In this document: in pieces, positions 15,339 through 23,222 of the stretch | Position numbering within the stretch: position 1 is the stretch's first letter | Layout: each line of letters begins with the position of its first letter | Assembly (NCBI GenBank): GCA_002708825.1 | Contig: PAPF01000020.1 | Location: forward strand, 1 to 37,304 | Direction: 5' to 3' | Source of the DNA: Phyllobacteriaceae bacterium | Lineage (GTDB): Bacteria; Pseudomonadota; Alphaproteobacteria; Rhizobiales; Rhizobiaceae | Length of the DNA stretch: 37,304 nucleotides | Made by a program: the position numbers and the translations under genes | Notes under the pieces: generated by a model | Databases searched by the model: none | What the model was told of the DNA's origin: nothing | Seen by the model: the letters and a program-made list of their open reading frames with translations, nothing else

Positions 15339-16526
15339 CTACTCCGTGAAGGCGTTGCATTCGCTCTCGGGCTGGTCGAGGCCGAGCGTGTCGAGTTCGG
15401 TGCGCTGGTGCAGGAAACCCTCGATCGGCGCCAGCGCGACGACCGCCTGAGGATGGACGAGCGGGATGGGCTGGCGCAACTGGCCGCTCCAGCCGCGATA
15501 GGTCATCTTGGCACCCTTGAAGGCGGCCAGCGAGAAGTCCGCCGACAGCACATAGTCGCGCACCGCCTGAACATCGGCCGATTTCGTGCGCGTCACCGCC
15601 TCGCCGATGGAGCGGACGCCCGCCCAGGCGGCATAGTCGACGCTCATCATGCCGCGCCCGGCCTGCTCCTCGAAGCGCGACTGAAGCTGCGCCGCGCCCC
15701 ATTGTTCGACCACCCGGTCCCAGGCCACGGGCTGGACGCCCGATGACCCGGCCACCGGGCGCGGCAACCAAGTGTTGTACATGACGTATTGCCCGAAATC
15801 GTGGTCCTCGTCGGCCACGACGACCGCATCATAGGAACGGGCCTGGGTGAAGACCGGCACTTCCTGGGCCGCGTTGCGGCGCATGTCGGCATCGTCCAGC
15901 CATGTCTTCTCGTGGTCGACGGAAAGCCCGAACTTCCTCGCCGAGCGGCGCAGCGCCTGCGCGAAGGCCGCGTCGCCCGCCCGGTTGCCCTCGATCAGGA
16001 ACAGCGAGCGCCACTGCCGCTTGGCCAGGAACTGCATCAGCCCGTCGGCCAGCATGGCGCGCGAGGGCAGCGTGTGCAGCATGTTGGCGGCGCAGGCGGC
16101 CGAACGCAGGTCGTCATCCGGGCTGCCGGCATTGAAGATCAGGTCGTCGGCGGCCTCCGGCAGCGCGGCGATGGCCTTCAACGCCTCGCCGGGCACGTTG
16201 AGCACGGCCAGTTTCGCCCCGCCATCGAGGGCGGCGCGCGCGGCGGCGACCGTGTCGCCGCCCGGCTCGACGATGATCTCGTCGAGCCTGTAGTCCTGCT
16301 TCAGGAACTTGCCCGTCGTGTTGTTGTCGGCAATGCCCAGCCGCGCGCCCTGAAGCCCTTCGTCCTCGGGCCATTCCACCAGGTTTGAGAGCACGGGCGC
16401 GCGCTCCGGCTGTTGCTGGATGTAGACGATGTCGACGGCAAGCCGTTCCTGCTGGGAAAGGGCGGCGGCGGACGATGCGAGAAGTCCTGCCGCGCCAAGC
16501 GCGAGCGCGGCGCACGATCTGGCCAT
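15339..16526 (-). CDS. PQQ-associated ABC transporter periplasmic binding protein (LutA-like)
   Basis: 395 residues. The start is the ATG at 16526 (MARSCAALALGAAG), preceded by a very good GGGAGGAG site; an upstream in-frame start at 16556 lacks one. The signal peptide runs to about ASSAAALSQ. A type I (branched-chain amino acid style) binding fold follows, with LAVDIVYIQQQPERAPV near the mature N-terminus, as in the quinoprotein-associated binding protein family. It heads the operon for the propeller, the acidic protein, the ATPase and the permease. The promoter region contains an exact copy of the 16-base box found before the dehydrogenase gene. Confidence 0.92.
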   Translation of the reverse strand: MARSCAALALGAAGLLASSAAALSQQERLAVDIVYIQQQPERAPVLSNLVEWPEDEGLQGARLGIADNNTTGKFLKQDYRLDEIIVEPGGDTVAAARAALDGGAKLAVLNVPGEALKAIAALPEAADDLIFNAGSPDDDLRSAACAANMLHTLPSRAMLADGLMQFLAKRQWRSLFLIEGNRAGDAAFAQALRRSARKFGLSVDHEKTWLDDADMRRNAAQEVPVFTQARSYDAVVVADEDHDFGQYVMYNTWLPRPVAGSSGVQPVAWDRVVEQWGAAQLQSRFEEQAGRGMMSVDYAAWAGVRSIGEAVTRTKSADVQAVRDYVLSADFSLAAFKGAKMTYRGWSGQLRQPIPLVHPQAVVALAPIEGFLHQRTELDTLGLDQPESECNAFTE

Positions 16527-16610
16527 GTGTCTCCTCCCGGCCTGCCTGTCGTTCAATCTTGTTCGTTGCGATCAGGTTTCCAGAGGCTACCGGAGGTGGA
16601 CGCGAAACCA

Positions 16611-16626
16611 ATTGCCAAAAAGTACA
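16611..16626 (-). promoter_or_regulatory. 16-bp box upstream of the LutA-like operon
   Basis: Read on the minus strand this is TGTACTTTTTGGCAAT, identical to 20055-20070; with the flanking GGT the match is 19 of 20. It ends 84 bases before the ATG at 16526, with TAGCCT 21 bases downstream as a possible -10 region. It also lies 115 bases upstream of the divergent cytochrome gene, so it could act on both. Not an RpoN site: the GG and GC spacing does not fit at the other copy. Confidence 0.65.
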
Positions 16627-16741
16627 AACCCCGCATGCCCGTTTCTGCACCAAAGGACAATGTTGGGCCGCAATGGCGATTGATACATCTGTCCCGACAC
16701 GGACAAACCGGGCCTGGACGGGTCCGGCGGGAGGAGAAGAC

Positions 16742-17185
16742 ATGAAGACCCAATCCATCATCCGCTACGCATTCGCAGCGCTTCTCGCTGCCGCCCCCGC
16801 TGGCGTGGCGCATGGGCATGGCGACGTGCAGCCGCAGGCCGTCGACACGACCGGGCTGGATCCGGTGGGCGAGGAATGGCTGGAGGAAAACCCCTATCGC
16901 GGCATGGGCGGCGAGCAATATGAACGGGCCATCGAGATCGGTGCATCCGGCTACAACCAGAACTGCGCCCGCTGCCACGGGCTGGAAGCCATTTCCGGCG
17001 GCATTGCGCCCGACATCCGGTTTCTTGACGAGGGTGCCTTTGGCGACGAATGGTTCATGGAGCGTATTCGCAAGGGATACAGCCAGAATGGCGCCTACAA
17101 GATGCCGCCTTTCGAGGAAGTCCTGAGCCAGGAAGCCATGTGGGCCATCCGCTCCTATGTCGAGACACGGCCGCAGGACGACTGA
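16742..17185 (+). CDS. Cytochrome c, PedF/XoxG type (electron acceptor of the alcohol dehydrogenase)
   Basis: 147 residues. The start at 16742 is fixed by GGGAGGAG. The signal peptide runs to about residue 24. A single haem-binding motif Cys75-Ala-Arg-Cys78-His79 lies in ASGYNQNCARCHGLEAISGG, a stretch typical of the PedF cytochrome c-550 family, with Met121 in YKMPPF as the likely axial ligand. It would accept electrons from the PQQ dehydrogenase and pass them to the terminal oxidase chain. It is the first gene of a plus-strand operon running to 19954, divergent from the LutA-like operon. Confidence 0.93.
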   Translation: MKTQSIIRYAFAALLAAAPAGVAHGHGDVQPQAVDTTGLDPVGEEWLEENPYRGMGGEQYERAIEIGASGYNQNCARCHGLEAISGGIAPDIRFLDEGAFGDEWFMERIRKGYSQNGAYKMPPFEEVLSQEAMWAIRSYVETRPQDD

Positions 17186-17225
17186 CCATGAGAACCGGCC
17201 CGCAGGTCACACGCGGGGCGGCTTC

Positions 17226-18095
17226 ATGACCGGGATGAACCGCCGCTCCATCCTCCTGTCCTCGCTGGGCGCCATGCTCGCCGTGGCGCCGGCGCGGTCC
17301 GTTCTGGCCCGGCCCCATGACGACGTGCTCAAGGCCGGGCGCATCGTCATTTTCGTCTATGCCGACAACCCGCCCTGGTCCTTCGAGAGGGATGGCGAGG
17401 TGGTTGGCATCGACGTTGATATCGCACGCGGGATCGCGAAGGGACTTGGTGTCGAACTGGAATTGCTGGTCCGCCAGGCCGACGAGAACGTGGACGACGA
17501 TCTGCGCGTCAATGTCTGGAAGGGTGATATCGTCGGCCGCAAGGCCGCCGACATCATGCTGCACGTGCCCTATGACCGGGAACTGGAAATCCGCTCGGAA
17601 TCGCTGGCCATCCTGTTCAATCCCTATTTCGGCGAGGAACACGCGGTGGTCTTCGATACCGCGCGCATTCCCGAGGTCACGACCTTCGGCCGGTTCGTCA
17701 CCAATCCGATCGGCGTGGAACTGGATTCTGCCTCCGATTTCTTCCTGTCCAATGCCTTCCGGGGCCAGCTGCACCAGTCGATCCGTCGCGGGCGCACGCT
17801 CGATGACGCCTTTGTGACTTTCCTGTCAGGCGAAGTGCCGGCCTATATGGGGTCGCTGGCGCAATGCGAATATCTGGCGCATCTTGCAGACGGGAATATC
17901 AAGACGGCCATTGCCCAGCCGCCCATGCCGGGGATCGTGCGCGCCAAATGGCCGGTCGGCATGGCCGTGAAGCACGACAGCCGTGATCTGGGCTATGCGG
18001 TGGGTGACATCATCATGGCGCTCCAGCAGGACGGACGCATGGAAGAAATCTGCCGGCGCTACGGGGTGACCTACAAGCCGCCGGAACTGGAATAG
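17226..18095 (+). CDS. Quinoprotein-associated periplasmic protein, MoxJ/XoxJ/PedG type
   Basis: 289 residues from MTGMNRRSILLSSLG. The N-terminus has Arg-Arg followed by a hydrophobic stretch and could be a Tat or Sec signal. A type II periplasmic binding fold follows, with IVIFVYADNPPWSFERDGEV and GIDVDIARGIAKGLG near the start, as in extracellular solute-binding family 3. XoxJ is thought to bind and activate the apo-dehydrogenase rather than to serve a transporter, and no permease is adjacent. The gene is 40 bases after the cytochrome gene. The open frame extends upstream to 17157, but the codons overlapping the cytochrome lack a ribosome site. Confidence 0.9.
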   Translation: MTGMNRRSILLSSLGAMLAVAPARSVLARPHDDVLKAGRIVIFVYADNPPWSFERDGEVVGIDVDIARGIAKGLGVELELLVRQADENVDDDLRVNVWKGDIVGRKAADIMLHVPYDRELEIRSESLAILFNPYFGEEHAVVFDTARIPEVTTFGRFVTNPIGVELDSASDFFLSNAFRGQLHQSIRRGRTLDDAFVTFLSGEVPAYMGSLAQCEYLAHLADGNIKTAIAQPPMPGIVRAKWPVGMAVKHDSRDLGYAVGDIIMALQQDGRMEEICRRYGVTYKPPELE

Positions 18096-18161
18096 GACAG
18101 GCACAGGCCGATCCGCACGGGGGATGCGGGGCAGGCCGGGATAACAGGGGGAGGAGCGAAC

Positions 18162-18965
18162 ATGGGCAATGTGCGGAAAACCATGCGGGCCCTGGCGGTC
18201 ATGGCGATGCTGGCGGCGCCGGTAATGGCAGCAGCGCGCGACCTTCCGGCCGATCCGCTGAAATCGGTCATGTGGGAAGACATGGCCGAACGCTTCCTTC
18301 CCGGCGGCGACATCGTCTTCGACCAGCGCGTGCGCGTCATGGTTCCCGCTTCCGCCGAAGACCAGTTCTTCGTGCCGGTGACGGTCGATGCCACCGGCCT
18401 GCCGGGCGTGACGGAAATCGTCGTTTTGGCCGACCTGAACCCCATTCCGCAGGTGCTGACCTATCGCCCGGCCGATGCCGAGGCCTTCATCGCCTTCCGT
18501 CTGAAGGTCGAGCAGGCGACCGCGATCCGAGCCGCCGCGCGCACCGCCGATGGCGTCTGGCATGTCGGCGGCGCCAATATCGACGCCGCAGGTGGCGGCT
18601 GCACCGCACCGGCCATGGCGCATGGCCAGCCGAACTGGATGGCAACGCTTGGCGAAACCCGCGCAAGGGTCTGGCGCGAAGGCACTGACGTCGCGCGCAT
18701 GACCGTGCGCATGCGCCATCCCATGGATACGGGGCTGGCCGACGGCATACCGGCCTTCTATCTCTCCGGTCTCGTCGTCACGGGAACGGACGGCCGCACG
18801 CTCGCCTCCATCGACATCCATGAACCGGTCTCTGAAAATCCGACCTTCACGCTCAAGCCGCGCATCGATGCCGGGACGCGCCGGCTCGATGTCCTGGCGC
18901 GCGACAGCGAGGCAAACAATTTTGCCTACAGCTTGCCGGTGAAGGCCGCGGAGGTGGCCAATTGA
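18162..18965 (+). CDS. Quinoprotein dehydrogenase-associated SoxYZ-like carrier
   Basis: 267 residues, preceded by GGGGGAGGAG. The signal peptide covers about 1-24. The N-terminal half resembles SoxY and contains a cysteine in a Gly-rich context (GGGC, Cys147), corresponding to the SoxY swinging-arm cysteine but moved to an internal linker by fusion. The C-terminal half resembles SoxZ (MRHPMDTGLADGIPAFYLSG). In Sox systems this cysteine carries sulfur intermediates; in PQQ clusters the fused carrier is thought to work with a metallo-hydrolase, the very next gene here. The substrate carried is unknown. Confidence 0.9.
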   Translation: MGNVRKTMRALAVMAMLAAPVMAAARDLPADPLKSVMWEDMAERFLPGGDIVFDQRVRVMVPASAEDQFFVPVTVDATGLPGVTEIVVLADLNPIPQVLTYRPADAEAFIAFRLKVEQATAIRAAARTADGVWHVGGANIDAAGGGCTAPAMAHGQPNWMATLGETRARVWREGTDVARMTVRMRHPMDTGLADGIPAFYLSGLVVTGTDGRTLASIDIHEPVSENPTFTLKPRIDAGTRRLDVLARDSEANNFAYSLPVKAAEVAN

Positions 18966-19954
18966 ACCCCGCTTCCAACCGTCCGGCACTCAACTACAAC
19001 CGCCGCCAGGCGCTGGGTCTTGGCCTTGCGGGCTGCGCCTGCATGGTCTGCGGCGGGGCGAACGCGGCGACCCTCGATTACGGTTTGAAGGCCGAGGAGA
19101 TCGCGCCCGGAACCTTCGGCGTTTTCGGTGAGCGGGAACACTTCACCTTTGCCAACGGCGGCAACATCGTCAACACGGCCTTCATCGCCGTGCCGGACGG
19201 CGTCGTGGTCGTCGATACCGGGCCGTCGAAACGCTACGGCGAACAATTGAAGGGCCTCATCGAGCATACGCTGCCGGGAAAACCCGTCCTGCGCGTCTAC
19301 AACACGCATCACCATCCCGATCACTTCCTCGGCAATCAGGCTTTCGAGCGTGCCGTCATCGCCGCGCCGCAAAAGGTCATCGACAATATCGAGGCCGAGG
19401 GCGGCGGCTTTGCCGACAACATGTACCGCCTTGTCGGCGACTGGATGCGCGGCACCGCGCCGGTGTCGCCCGGTCTGGCCATCGATACGGACGGCGAGGA
19501 TGTCGGCGGGCGGAATTTCAGTTTCTTTCGCCTGTCGGGCCATACCAGCGCCGATTTCGCCCTGCGCGATGACGAGACGGGTCTGCTTTTCTCCGGCGAT
19601 CTCGCCTTCCTCGACCGTGCCCCGACCACGCCGCACGCCGACCTGGCGCAATGGCGCGAAGCGCTCAACACGCTGCAGGCCGCCGACATCGCCACCGTGG
19701 TTCCGGGCCACGGACCGGCCGATCCGGCCGGGCGCTGCTTCATCCAGACGCGCGACTGGCTCGACTGGCTGGACGGGACGTTGCGCGACGCCATGGCGCG
19801 CGGCCTGACGCAGAACGAGGCCATGGCCCTGCCGTTGCCGGCCCGTTTCGCCGCCCTCGGCGTTGCAAGGGACGAGTACCGGCGTTCGGTGGTTCATCTC
19901 TGGCAGCGCCTCGAAGAGGAAATCCTGCCGGAAGTCGCGGTTGACCGAAAGTAG
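18962..19954 (+). CDS. Quinoprotein relay zinc metallo-hydrolase (metallo-beta-lactamase fold)
   Basis: 330 residues. The start is TTG at 18962, overlapping the SoxYZ stop as TTGA; GGAGGT six bases upstream supports it. A twin-arginine signal (NRRQALGLGLAG) indicates folded export. The metal site is THHHPDH: His116, His118, Asp120, His121 (HxHxDH), followed by LSGHTSADFAL and VPGHGP, which give the remaining ligands. It is related to SoxH-type hydrolases that accompany the SoxYZ-like carrier in PQQ alcohol clusters; a thioester or sulfur-adduct hydrolysis role is proposed for the family and not shown. It is followed by a GC hairpin and the dehydrogenase promoter. Confidence 0.92.
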   Translation: MNPASNRPALNYNRRQALGLGLAGCACMVCGGANAATLDYGLKAEEIAPGTFGVFGEREHFTFANGGNIVNTAFIAVPDGVVVVDTGPSKRYGEQLKGLIEHTLPGKPVLRVYNTHHHPDHFLGNQAFERAVIAAPQKVIDNIEAEGGGFADNMYRLVGDWMRGTAPVSPGLAIDTDGEDVGGRNFSFFRLSGHTSADFALRDDETGLLFSGDLAFLDRAPTTPHADLAQWREALNTLQAADIATVVPGHGPADPAGRCFIQTRDWLDWLDGTLRDAMARGLTQNEAMALPLPARFAALGVARDEYRRSVVHLWQRLEEEILPEVAVDRK

Positions 19955-19970
19955 GAGGCAAGCGCCTCCT
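19953..19970 (+). other. Hairpin directly after the metallo-hydrolase gene
   Basis: AGGAGGC (19953-19959) pairs with GCCTCCT (19964-19970) around AAGC and overlaps the stop codon. No T-run follows, so it is at best a weak or rho-assisted terminator, or an RNA-stabilising 3' hairpin. Confidence 0.4.
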
Positions 19971-20038
19971 GCCTCTGGATACTGTGTCAAGCAACTGAAA
20001 AAAAAGAACAATCTCTTCAAGCATTCGTGTTTTCCGGC

Positions 20039-20052
20039 CCCGGGCGCCCGGG
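20039..20052. repeat. 14-bp perfect palindrome next to the 16-bp box
   Basis: CCCGGGCGCCCGGG is self-complementary over its full length and ends two bases before TGTACTTTTTGGCAAT. It is absent from the other two box copies, so it is specific to the dehydrogenase promoter. Confidence 0.6.
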
Positions 20053-20054
20053 TG

Positions 20055-20070
20055 TGTACTTTTTGGCAAT
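20055..20070 (+). promoter_or_regulatory. 16-bp box upstream of the PQQ alcohol dehydrogenase gene
   Basis: TGTACTTTTTGGCAAT, identical to the reverse complement of 16611-16626. It ends 101 bases before the ATG at 20172. CTATTC follows after 21 bases as a possible -10 element, a geometry expected for an activator overlapping a weak -35 region. The regulator is not in the window. Confidence 0.65.
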
Positions 20071-20171
20071 AAGCAGCGGCGCTTGCCTCGACTATTCTTC
20101 ACGGGCCTTCCAAGGGAGCGGAAGGCACCAGGTTGATGCCTTGGTTCGGCCAGGCAAACGGGAGGTTTTCG

Positions 20172-21953
20172 ATGAAATTCAGATCCATGCTGCTCGCGAC
20201 TGCGGGCGCCGCCCTGCTTTCCGCCACCGCGCTGTCCGGCGCGCGCGCGGAGGGCGTGACGATTGACGACATTGTTCAGGACCAGGGCACGCCGGCAGAC
20301 ATCGTGTCCTACGGGCTCGGGCCGCGCGGACAGCGCTACAGCCCGCTTGCCACGATGAACAAGGACAATGTGAAGAACCTGACGCCTGCATGGGCCTTCT
20401 CCTTCGGCGGCGAAAAGCAGCGCGGCCAGGAAAGCCAGCCGCTCATCAAGGACGGCATCATGTATGTCACCGGGTCCTACAGCCGCATCTGGGCCGTGGA
20501 CGCCCGGACCGGCGAGGAGATCTGGCAGTATGACGCCCGCCTGCCGGAAGGCATCCTGCCCTGCTGCGACGTGATCAACCGCGGCGCCGCGATCCTCGGC
20601 GACAAGGTCTACTTCGTCACGCTCGACGCCAAGATCGTCGCCCTCGACGCCAAGACCGGCAAGCCGCTGTGGCGCAAGGAGATCGGCGACTACGAGGCCG
20701 GCTACTCGGCCACCGCCGCCCCGCTCATCGTTCCTTCCGAGGCACACGGCCCTCTGATCGTGACCGGCAATTCCGGCGGCGAGTTCGGCGTCGTGGGCGA
20801 GGTGCAGGCCCGCAACCCGGAAACCGGCGAACTGGTCTGGTCGCGCCCGGTGATCGAAGGTCACATGGGCACGTTGAACGGCCAGGAATCCACCATGACC
20901 GGCACGAAGAACGAATCCTGGCCGGGCGACATGTGGAAGAACGGCGGCGGCGCCACGTGGCTGGGCGGCACCTACGATCCGGAAACGAAGCTGATCTATT
21001 TCGGCACCGGCAACCCGGCGCCCTGGAACTCGCACCTGCGTCCGGGCGACAACAAGTGGACCTCCTCGCGCATCGCTCTCGATCCCGAGACGGGCGAGAT
21101 CAAGTGGGGCTTCCAGACCACGCCGCATGACGGCTGGGACTTCGACGGCGTGAACGAGTTCGTCTCCTTCGACATGGAGAAGGACGGCCAGACCGTGAAG
21201 GCCGGTGCCACCGCCGACCGCAACGGCTTCTTCTATGTTCTCGACCGCACCAACGGCAAGTTCATCTCCGCCGTGCCCTTCGTGAAGAACATCACCTGGG
21301 CCAAGGGCATCGACGAGAACGGCCGCCCGATCTACGATCCGGAGAACCGTCCGGGCAATCCGGCCGAAGCCGCCGACGGCAAGAAGGGCAAGTCGATCTT
21401 CGCCGTTCCGTCCTTCCTTGGCGGAAAGAACTGGATGCCGATGGCCTACTCGCAGAAGACGTCGATGTTCTACATCCCGTCCAACGAATGGGGCATGGAC
21501 ATCTGGAACGAGCCCGTCACCTACAAGAAGGGCGCTGCCTATCTGGGCGCCGGCTTCACGATCAAGCCGATCTTCGACGACCACATCGGTTCGCTCAAGG
21601 CCATCGATCCGGCCACTGGCGAGGTCAAGTGGGAATACAAGAACAAGGCGCCATTGTGGGGCGGTGTCCTGACGACGGCCGGCGGCCTGGTCTTCACCGG
21701 CACCCCGGAAGGCTATCTCATGGCCTTTGACGACGAGACCGGCGAAGTGCTGTGGAAGTTCAACACCGGCACCGGCATTGTCGGCTCCCCGGTCACCTGG
21801 GAGCAGGATGGCGAGCAGTGGGTCTCCATCGTCACCGGCTGGGGCGGCGCTGTTCCGCTCTGGGGCGGCGAGGTGGCCAAGGTCGTCAGCCATTTCAACC
21901 AGGGCGGCACCGTCTGGGCATTCAAGCTTCCCAAGCAGATGGCCGCGAACTGA
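20172..21953 (+). CDS. exaF: Lanthanide-dependent PQQ alcohol dehydrogenase, ExaF/PedH type
   Basis: 593 residues; start fixed by GGGAGG eight bases before the ATG; signal peptide about 1-26 (SGARA|EG). An eight-bladed quinoprotein propeller. The adjacent Cys131-Cys132 pair ([11 protein letters not shown]) forms the vicinal disulfide over PQQ. The catalytic base is Asp323 in [10 protein letters not shown], and Asp325 two residues later is the extra ligand that marks lanthanide enzymes; calcium enzymes have Ala or Ser there. Overall sequence ([40 protein letters not shown]) resembles ethanol dehydrogenases ExaA/PedE/PedH rather than XoxF/MxaF. It should oxidise a primary alcohol, perhaps also the aldehyde, in the periplasm, passing electrons to the cytochrome at 16742. 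It is a single-gene unit with its own promoter and terminator. Confidence 0.93.
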   Translation: MKFRSMLLATAGAALLSATALSGARAEGVTIDDIVQDQGTPADIVSYGLGPRGQRYSPLATMNKDNVKNLTPAWAFSFGGEKQRGQESQPLIKDGIMYVTGSYSRIWAVDARTGEEIWQYDARLPEGILPCCDVINRGAAILGDKVYFVTLDAKIVALDAKTGKPLWRKEIGDYEAGYSATAAPLIVPSEAHGPLIVTGNSGGEFGVVGEVQARNPETGELVWSRPVIEGHMGTLNGQESTMTGTKNESWPGDMWKNGGGATWLGGTYDPETKLIYFGTGNPAPWNSHLRPGDNKWTSSRIALDPETGEIKWGFQTTPHDGWDFDGVNEFVSFDMEKDGQTVKAGATADRNGFFYVLDRTNGKFISAVPFVKNITWAKGIDENGRPIYDPENRPGNPAEAADGKKGKSIFAVPSFLGGKNWMPMAYSQKTSMFYIPSNEWGMDIWNEPVTYKKGAAYLGAGFTIKPIFDDHIGSLKAIDPATGEVKWEYKNKAPLWGGVLTTAGGLVFTGTPEGYLMAFDDETGEVLWKFNTGTGIVGSPVTWEQDGEQWVSIVTGWGGAVPLWGGEVAKVVSHFNQGGTVWAFKLPKQMAAN

Positions 21954-21977
21954 TCCGGCCTGACCGCTGAAACGGAG

Positions 21978-22009
21978 AAACCCGCCGGGAGCGATCCCGG
22001 CGGGTTTTT
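21978..22009 (+). terminator. Strong rho-independent terminator after the dehydrogenase
   Basis: A 13-bp perfect stem (AAACCCGCCGGGA with its complement) closes a GCGA loop, and the 3' arm runs into TTTTT. It lies 24 bases after the stop codon. Confidence 0.93.
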
Positions 22010-22045
22010 CGTTGACCGTCAGCGAAGCCCGGGCAAGCGCCGCTG

Positions 22046-22660
22046 TCAGCGAGGCGGATGATGCCCGCCGGTGGTGAATGCCGCGATCAGCGCATCCGTC
22101 ATGCTCTCGTTTGAATGCTTGAGCGGATCGTTCAGCGAATTGCCCAGCGCAATCATCATCACCATGCCGAGAACGGCGGCATGGATGGCTGCTGCCTCGG
22201 CCCGTGCGCCGTCTCGTCCCTCGCCCAGTTTCGCTTCCAGTGCGCTGTACAGTCTGTCGGTGACCGGGTGGATCCGGCTCGCGAGCGTGTCCTTCGGGCG
22301 CCCATGCCTGCGGCTACCCGCCATTTGCAGCGCCAGGTACATCATGCGGAAGCGGTCAAGGTCCGAAAGGTGAAAGGCGGCGACGGCGCGCACGAAGGCC
22401 GCGACGGCATCCGCGCGCGTCGTGGCTTCGGCGAGCGCGCCTTCGGCCGTTTCCGATTCCAACTCCAGCCAGGGCACGAACATCGCCGCCAGCAGGTCCG
22501 GCCTGGAGGGAAACCAGTAGAGCACCGCCTGCTTGCTGACACCCATCTGCCGGGCGATGGCATCGAAGGACACGGCCTTCGGCCCCTCCTTGCCAAGCAG
22601 CCTTCTGGCGGTGGCGAGAATCCTCTCGCGGGTTCCGTTTGCGCGCATCGGCCCGTCCAT
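22046..22660 (-). CDS. TetR-family transcriptional regulator
   Basis: 204 residues from the ATG at 22660 (an alternative ATG at 22648 would start MRANGTRERI and has a GGACGG site). The N-terminal HTH is standard TetR: ERILATARRLLGKEG, then FDAIARQMGVSKQAVLYWFP with DNA-recognition helix QAVLYWFPSRPDLLAAMF. The C-terminal ligand domain is divergent. Two palindromes sharing the half-site TTACC lie at 22667-22703 between this gene and the MAPEG gene, so it probably represses itself and the divergent gene until a ligand binds. The ligand is unknown. Confidence 0.92.
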   Translation of the reverse strand: MDGPMRANGTRERILATARRLLGKEGPKAVSFDAIARQMGVSKQAVLYWFPSRPDLLAAMFVPWLELESETAEGALAEATTRADAVAAFVRAVAAFHLSDLDRFRMMYLALQMAGSRRHGRPKDTLASRIHPVTDRLYSALEAKLGEGRDGARAEAAAIHAAVLGMVMMIALGNSLNDPLKHSNESMTDALIAAFTTGGHHPPR

Positions 22661-22666
22661 TGACAG

Positions 22667-22681
22667 CTTACCAATGGTAAG
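22667..22681. promoter_or_regulatory. TetR operator 1
   Basis: CTTACCAATGGTAAG is a palindrome with 7-base arms around a central A. It lies 7 bases before the TetR start codon at 22660. Confidence 0.75.
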
Positions 22682-22690
22682 ATAGAAAAA

Positions 22691-22703
22691 TTACCGATGG
22701 TAA
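22691..22703. promoter_or_regulatory. TetR operator 2
   Basis: TTACCGATGGTAA has the same half-sites TTACC/GGTAA as operator 1, with the centres 23 bases apart (about two helical turns), so both could be bound from one face of the DNA. Confidence 0.7.
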
Positions 22704-22757
22704 GCAAGCTGCCTTGCGGCTCTGCCATCCGTGCAACACCGGGTGAGGGGAACGCAA

Positions 22758-23222
22758 ATGACCCTGCTTGTGATGGACAACCCCGTCTTCGCCACCTACG
22801 CCATCGCCGCGGCGCTCACCGCCCTCAAGGTCATGGGCCAGGGATGGATGACCGTCTTCCGCATGATGAAGAGCAATGCCGGTCTCGTCAGCCCGGAAGA
22901 CCTGCGGCCAGGACCGCTGAACCGCGCGCCGTCGCCGGAGCAATTGGCGCTGAACGACTACGTCGACCGCTCGCGGCGCATGCACCGCAACGACCTGGAG
23001 AACATCCCGGCTTTCTGGATCGCGGGCCTGCTTTTCGTGACGGCGGACCCGGCCCTGTGGCTGGCCCGGGTCCTCATGTACGGATTCGTGGCGGCACGCC
23101 TGGCACATTTCGCGGCCTATGCAACCAGCCAGTCCCACGAGGTCAGGGCCACTTTCTATACGATCGGTTCGCTGATCGTGATCTTCATGGCCCTGTATGT
23201 TCTTGGTTCACTGCTCGTTTGA
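22758..23222 (+). CDS. MAPEG-family membrane protein
   Basis: 154 residues from the ATG at 22758, preceded by GAGGGG. It has four predicted membrane helices (FATYAIAAALTALKVMGQGW; AFWIAGLLFVTADPALW; ARVLMYGFVAARLAHFAAY; YTIGSLIVIFMALYVLGSLL). The loop RMHRNDLENIPAFW carries the RxxxNxxE-like pattern of MAPEG proteins (eicosanoid and glutathione metabolism superfamily). Bacterial members are often glutathione-transferase-like, but the substrate is unknown. It is divergent from, and probably controlled by, the TetR gene. Its 3' end overlaps the convergent hydrolase gene by 15 bases. Confidence 0.9.
   Translation: MTLLVMDNPVFATYAIAAALTALKVMGQGWMTVFRMMKSNAGLVSPEDLRPGPLNRAPSPEQLALNDYVDRSRRMHRNDLENIPAFWIAGLLFVTADPALWLARVLMYGFVAARLAHFAAYATSQSHEVRATFYTIGSLIVIFMALYVLGSLLV

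Noticed and set aside
16605-16626. An RpoN (sigma-54) promoter in the TTTTTGGCAAT box
   Set aside because: The second element (TTGC at the right spacing) is missing at the exaF copy, so the shared part is better explained as an activator site.
19740-21893. A 717-codon frame antisense to the dehydrogenase
   Set aside because: Mirror of the strong codon bias of a conserved PQQ dehydrogenase gene; no known domain.
20172-21953. Naming the dehydrogenase XoxF
   Set aside because: The lanthanide Asp is present, but the surrounding sequence follows ethanol dehydrogenases (ExaA/PedE/PedH), and the cytochrome is of PedF type.
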